Below are positions 59,579 to 64,000 of a stretch of 64,000 nt of DNA, piece after piece. The notes below the pieces were generated by a model, which was not told where the DNA came from, did no database searches, and saw nothing but the letters and a program-made list of their open reading frames with translations. The position numbers and the translations under genes were made by a program. Where the stretch lies: NCBI GenBank assembly GCA_905221605.1, contig CAJNDS010000569.1:842514-906513 (forward strand), written 5' to 3'. Origin of the DNA: Symbiodinium natans. Lineage: Eukaryota; Sar; Dinophyceae; Suessiales; Symbiodiniaceae. Numbering within the stretch: position 1 is the stretch's first letter; the number at the start of each line of letters is the position of its first letter.

Positions 59579-61534
59579 TGGCAAAAACACTTGCATGCCT
59601 GAGTTGGACAGTGACTGCTGGAGCAGGCTCCACTGCCTGGTTGCGAACGCGATTTGTGACTTTGAAGCGTGAGAACGGGTCCGGTGAGGGAGGGGAGATG
59701 GGAGCATGGCGATATTTCATTGACCATCGTCTATACTGGTACTGACGGAACCCAATGTTCGGGGCGGCACATCCCGGAGCCAGCAGCGAAGTGTCGCAGC
59801 AGGACCTCAGGCAGGCTGCGATCACAAGCCACAAGATGTCACACTCAAATAAGAGACCTTGAGGCACCAGCCGATGTACCCGCGACCTCGCCCCAGGTAG
59901 AGGGGTTCCTCTCCAGGCCAATCACAGATGTTTGTGTCGAAACAGAGGGGTCAGGTGAAGGGGAAAGAAATTACTTCGAACGTCTCACCTAAAACCAAGC
60001 AATGTCATGAGCATGGTAGCAATCATCCGGGACTGCGCACTCCAAGAGTCTACTCTGTGGGGTTGGGCACTCCTGGGATACTCTGCCTGGGGAGACGGGG
60101 GGGCGGATTCAGAGATACTTTGCGGTTCTTGGCGGTGGGAGATTCAAAGGGCGACAAGCACAACACACCCGAGCGAGGAGAATAGCTGAGCTACAGGGTG
60201 GAGAAAAACTGCAGCAACACCCTTCAAGAAACTACATCGACATAGACGTACGTGAAATTGCGATGTGTCAAGATGTCCGGAATATTTGCGATGCTGTCAA
60301 CGTCTCCTCCTCCTCCTTCTTCGACTGCCTTCGCACCTTCCCGGAACGCTTGTTAGATCTGTCGACAGTGGTTTGCCTAGGCTGGGCTCGGAAGCGCCTT
60401 TGTCTGTCTTCAGCATGCCCCGAACCTTGGCAGTCCTATCCGGTCCTATCCTACCGTCTGCCTGCTCGGCGGCCGTCTGCTGCTGCCAACGTCTCAAGAC
60501 GCTTCGCAATCGGGCCGGCCTGCACTCACTGCAGACAAAGCCTCAAAGCCACGCTCCACCGATGTGCATCCACCACGCATAGCAAAGAGCGCATTACATC
60601 TGCACCTCAAATTAAACTCTGCATGGTCTCGTCTTCTCCCTCCCAGCTACACCCAGCTGCGCCGTACCTTTTGTGGAAAAACCGGCGCTGCTGTAGCTGA
60701 CGAGCTAAGGCCTAGCAGTCCAGATGTCACTCAGTCGCACTGCGAAGGGATACATTATATACAGTGCCGTTTGGACAAAGATACGACATTTGACAATTCG
60801 CTTGCCGCTAAACACACACACTTTAAGGTCGTGCCACCAGGTTGTCGGGTTGGGGTTGAGGGTTTCCGGCACTAGCTAATTCGGCAGAAGAGTTGCAAGG
60901 CGTGCGGGGCTTCAGGCCGGACTTGCATGGCCACGTCAAGGATCCCCCTCCCGCGCAAGCCACACGGGCCGCCAGGTATCCCGGCCGCAGCTACGGGAAT
61001 GCTGTGCCGACAGTCCGTGCACAACTTGGGCAACCAACATTTCTTCTCTGCAAATCGCTGCAAGACTGGGACCATGGGACTGAACAAGAAACGTCAAGAG
61101 CCAAGAGATGTCTGAAAATGACATCCCCCGAGTGGCCTGACCGCTACATCTGAGATGTCTGAGATTGTGTGACCTGGATTCCCTTACATTCTTTCCCTTC
61201 GTCTCTCTTTGCGTTTGCTTACTGTGAAGGTACAGGCACAGCCTCGAACCGCACTGGCACAGGGATTGTTCTCGTGCTCCAAGGCGTGAGCGGATGAAAC
61301 ACAAGTTCCTGCATGATCGGATGTGACACCACGGTATCTGGCATTGCTTCAGTCAACAGCCTGAACCAAAGGCTCCCTCCAGCGATCGCGAGCATCCAGC
61401 CTGGGAATGCAACATTCGAGAGAATCAGTTGTGATGAGTTGTGATGAGATGTGATGAGCTGTGATTAGCCGCCGTGTTGTTCAGTGGCTCAGAAGCGTCT
61501 TCCTTGCATCTTCTTTGCATCTTCGTTGCTTTCT

Positions 61535-61795
61535 TTAGTCTTTTGCATCGCTCGAACTTCGAACTGCGGAGGGCCCGGCGCCGGCCGCAGCCAGTTCCCA
61601 CTTAGCCGATACGGCGGGGCCAACTGAAGGTCCTGTGCAGATCTCGGACTTTGCTGCAACCTCAATCGTGACCTCACTCGTGCGCCCCAAGCAATCAGGC
61701 CAGACACACGGGCACGTTGCCATCATCCGGGATGAATCGGGCAGCCTCCTCGAACCGATTTGAACCGTCGAAACAGCCACTGACTCTAACCTCAA
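61535..61795 (-). CDS. Possible exon region (61.6 kb)
   Basis: Minus frame: CPCVWPDCLGRTSEVTIEVA, AKSEICTGPSVGPAVSAKWE, LAAAGAGPSAVRSSSDAKD, stop. No motif recognised; plus frames here contain stops. Confidence 0.33.
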   Translation of the reverse strand: MRLESVAVSTVQIGSRRLPDSSRMMATCPCVWPDCLGRTSEVTIEVAAKSEICTGPSVGPAVSAKWELAAAGAGPSAVRSSSDAKD

Positions 61796-62390
61796 AATAT
61801 GTCACACCTACGGTGCGCAACTACAATAACCTGCTAACAACAACTCCATATTAACGCAGTCCTCGGAGAGAGGCTCGCTCGGAGCCGGCAGATCCTAAGA
61901 CCCCATGCACAGCGCAAATTTGGTCTTACAACACCACGGGATTCTCCGACTTTTGAGGTGCCAACCCAAGGGCTTGCCGCTCGGGTCTGGGCAACGCGAG
62001 GAGATGGAGTACCACTCACAAGGAAGCCTAAACAAAACCTAGGTTCCCCCCGCCCCCCCGGCCCCCGCCCCCCACTCACTGCTCCTGAATCCGCCAACCC
62101 CTTACGGGCCTCCCCGGCTCCACCTCCTCCGTTCCCCGATTCCATTTTGGACCAGCGTGCTGTCGGGGTTCAGCTTACTGATGTTTCAACCACAAAGCAG
62201 AGTCGAGGAGTGCAAAGATGTGCCAAAAAAGGGCCAGCTTTTCTCAACCCTGCATCTTCTACGCGAGCGTACGTTGGGGCCCGAGCTGACCCGGAAAGAG
62301 CGCCGCCTGGTCGCCCATCCGCCTCTCAGAGAGGCTCCGAGCAGCTTTTTCAGAATTTTCGGGATTGCAGCTATTCGGCTTCACCGAGTT

Positions 62391-62490
62391 TCAGCTTCGT
62401 ACGACATCGTGCGACGTGGCCTTGGCCCTCTCCTTGGCCCTCTGCTCTGCCTCCGTGTCAAGCGGCCTCTGCAGCATCCGTGCAGTGAGC
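62391..62490 (-). CDS. Possible C-terminal coiled-coil fragment (62.4 kb)
   Basis: Minus frame: LQRPLDTEAEQRAKERAKAT then SHDVVRS and a stop. Plus frames over the same DNA are open too, so assignment is weak. Confidence 0.3.
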
Positions 62491-63322
62491 TGCACAGGAT
62501 GTTCCAACGCAGGACGCTCAAAGCAACAGGCGCAAAGCACGGTGCAGGCTCGTGGCGCTGGCTCCACTCTCCAGCGTCCCAGCTCCCAGGGAGCGATCTC
62601 CACAGGCATCAACCTCCGAAGTCGCAGGTATACTGTCAAAACACTACGCGAAGCCATGTCAAGCATTGGGGACGGTGCCCAGAGCTCGAGGCCATTTGGA
62701 AGATCAGGCAGGCAACTGCAACCTCACTATGTGAAAACATCTGGAGTTTGTGTGCTGGGCATGCCAACGGCAGACGGCCAGCACCAAGTTCAGCAAACTA
62801 GTCGGCAACGTGAATTTTCGGCTTGGAGCGCTGTGCGCTTGACATCTAATCTTCTCCAATGTGCAACAAAGGTCACCCAAGCAGTGAACAACATTTGCAG
62901 TCAGAGTTTCCTCACAAGGTGGAAATCAATTGTGCCCTGCAAGATTAAAGACAACGAAGCCACGGGCGCAAGTCCCAGGATTCCTCCCATCGACTAGCCC
63001 GACAAGAACATCGCACATCGCGGATGTGCCGCAAGCTGCATCCCTTTTCAGCGCATGTGCAGAAGCGCCCCAAATAGAGAGGAAACTCGAACCAGCGTTG
63101 CGACTCGTAGGCCGTCTGCCGATGCCGAAAGCTATGGATCTGGCGAGGCAGCAGCTGGCCAGCCTTCCAAGCTCCAGACCTCAGCGGAAAGGTGTTGAGA
63201 ACCCAACCTGGCCTTCTTTGAGGAGATGAGAACTCTTGTACCCATGGTGACACAACGTGTGACAGCACTGACAGCACATCATGGAAGATAAGGCCTACAG
63301 CCTCTTTAAGACTTTGAGATCC

Positions 63323-63616
63323 TTACATCTCCGGCGATAACGGCCCAGCATCCCAAGGGTGCGGAGCATTCTGTCCTTGTACGCCTTGGGCTTGCGTACT
63401 CTTGTGCAGGCGCCACGAATGGTGTCCTACATCATCAAGACGCCTGAACTGCAAACCAGTCGCCTGCCCACATATGGGGCATGTAGGAGATTGGTTCCGG
63501 CGGATCCATTCTGCTGCACAAGCACCTAGCAGCTTTGCACGCTGTGATGCCAACATCTTTGGTATTGCTCTCACTTGGGCGTCGGCGATGCACGTGCGCC
63601 ATGCTTCCTGTACAAC
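63323..63616 (-). CDS. CxxC/HxxxxH zinc-finger-like exon
   Basis: Minus strand: long pyrimidine tract and acceptor TCGCTCCCTAG|GTT, then VVQEAWRTCIADAQVRAIPK, MLASQRAKLLGACAAEWIRR, NQSPTCPICGQATGLQFRRL, DDVGHHSWRLHK. CPIC plus HHSWRLH form a C2H2-like finger. Fingers of this general type occur near the ends of some retroelement polyproteins, so a LINE remnant is possible; no reverse-transcriptase motif is visible here. The frame is open to the stop at 63323, but the exon may end earlier. Confidence 0.5.
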   Translation of the reverse strand, partial: VVQEAWRTCIADAQVRAIPKMLASQRAKLLGACAAEWIRRNQSPTCPICGQATGLQFRRLDDVGHHSWRLHKSTQAQGVQGQNAPHPWDAGPLSPEM

Positions 63617-64000
63617 CTAGGGAGCGAGAGGAGGCAGAAACTGAGACATCACTCTGAGTGCATTGCTCTACCGTTCTTTGATGTTCTTTGCGTCCTGTTT
63701 GCTAGCCTCTGCATGACGCAGGAGAGAGGAGAGGTATATAGGCCCTTCTCGATTTCCTGAAGTATGCCCGACTTTGCACAAATGCGAGAAGAAATCGCAG
63801 AGCAGCTGAATCGCTAGCACAGCTACGGCAAAGCAGCATAAGTTGCAGCAGAGAGGATCGACGGTAGAAATTCACCTAGCCTTCGCTTATCATGCTGACA
63901 AGGAGGGGTCGCACGGCGTCACTTACTGCCAGCCGACCATCATCGACATAGTGACATAGTGCATGTGACATACCATGTACTGCATAAATTTACTCGATTC

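Larger units (their letters stand above)
58800..63300. other. Sparse region, mostly no assignable gene
   Basis: Apart from the low-confidence pieces listed, only GC-driven open frames. Telomere-like heptamers are virtually absent from 55-64 kb. A tandem TTGTGATGAG repeat lies at 61428-61460. Confidence 0.4.

Noticed and set aside
61958-62997. Three overlapping plus-strand proteins of 176-214 residues
   Set aside because: Mutually overlapping in different frames over GC-rich DNA, without motifs or good starts; none could be preferred.
1-64000. CRISPR array
   Set aside because: The regular arrays have no unique spacers between repeats; they are simple tandem repeats.
1-64000. Dinoflagellate spliced-leader gene or relict leader sequence
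   Set aside because: I looked for TTTTGGCTCAAG and its complement and saw no match; a search program could still find degenerate copies.

Overview
The window looks like nuclear DNA of a dinoflagellate, most likely Symbiodiniaceae-like. The evidence is: very many (CCCTAAA)n/(TTTAGGG)n tracts lying inside the chromosome; short exons separated by introns; reading frames that only join up if some introns start with GC or GA rather than GT; repeated exons coding a zinc ribbon of the form CPxCGNxYxxDxxFCRKCG; EF-hands; and a plus-strand gene resembling a large uncharacterised protein family I associate with dinoflagellate gene sets (from memory, unchecked). There is no bacterial operon structure. 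One 100-N scaffold gap lies at 47619-47718. Species and gene models are inferred; no RNA evidence is available here.

Layout. 0-20 kb: islands of 50-130 bp that read as exons (coiled coil, EF-hand, transmembrane and zinc-ribbon pieces, mostly minus strand). Nearly every island has a CCCTAAA tract on its left and a TTTAGGG tract on its right. Read in the gene's direction, the introns therefore carry TTTAGGG near the donor and CCCTAAA near the acceptor, so the two intron ends are complementary. 5.2-7.4 kb is a composite satellite of telomere-variant heptamers, a 9-mer GTCACG array and a 12-mer CCAGGGGCCTTG array. 20-23 kb has no gene I can support. 23.1-25.8 kb is the best gene, a minus-strand DEAH helicase of about 816 aa in two visible exons joined over a 197-nt intron with a GC donor. 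27-32 kb holds isolated exons, including a duplicated plus-strand exon whose two copies both end at a telomere-repeat donor.

34-47.6 kb: plus-strand multi-exon genes. They include acidic, Lys-rich and charged pieces, a 402-aa KGKEKGK repeat protein, a reconstructable 3' end (44.07-44.72 kb) with introns of 48, 94 and 91 nt, and a gene with LRIYGDGAE and WSFEAL motifs that runs into the gap. A 9-mer minisatellite lies at 39.35-39.7 kb. 47.7-49.7 kb carries a 214-bp duplication differing by a 546-bp insertion or deletion. 50-64 kb is sparser: a third zinc-ribbon exon, a Pro/Gln/AGP-repeat protein at 53.25-54.22 kb (minus), an EF-hand terminal exon at 55.8 kb (minus) and a CxxC/HxxxxH exon at 63.4 kb (minus).

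The most interesting signal is the intron architecture: telomere-like heptamers used as paired intron arms and in places as the splice donor or acceptor itself, alongside short dispersed elements that end in splice-site-like sequence (introner-like). How the exon islands group into genes in 0-20 kb cannot be settled by eye.
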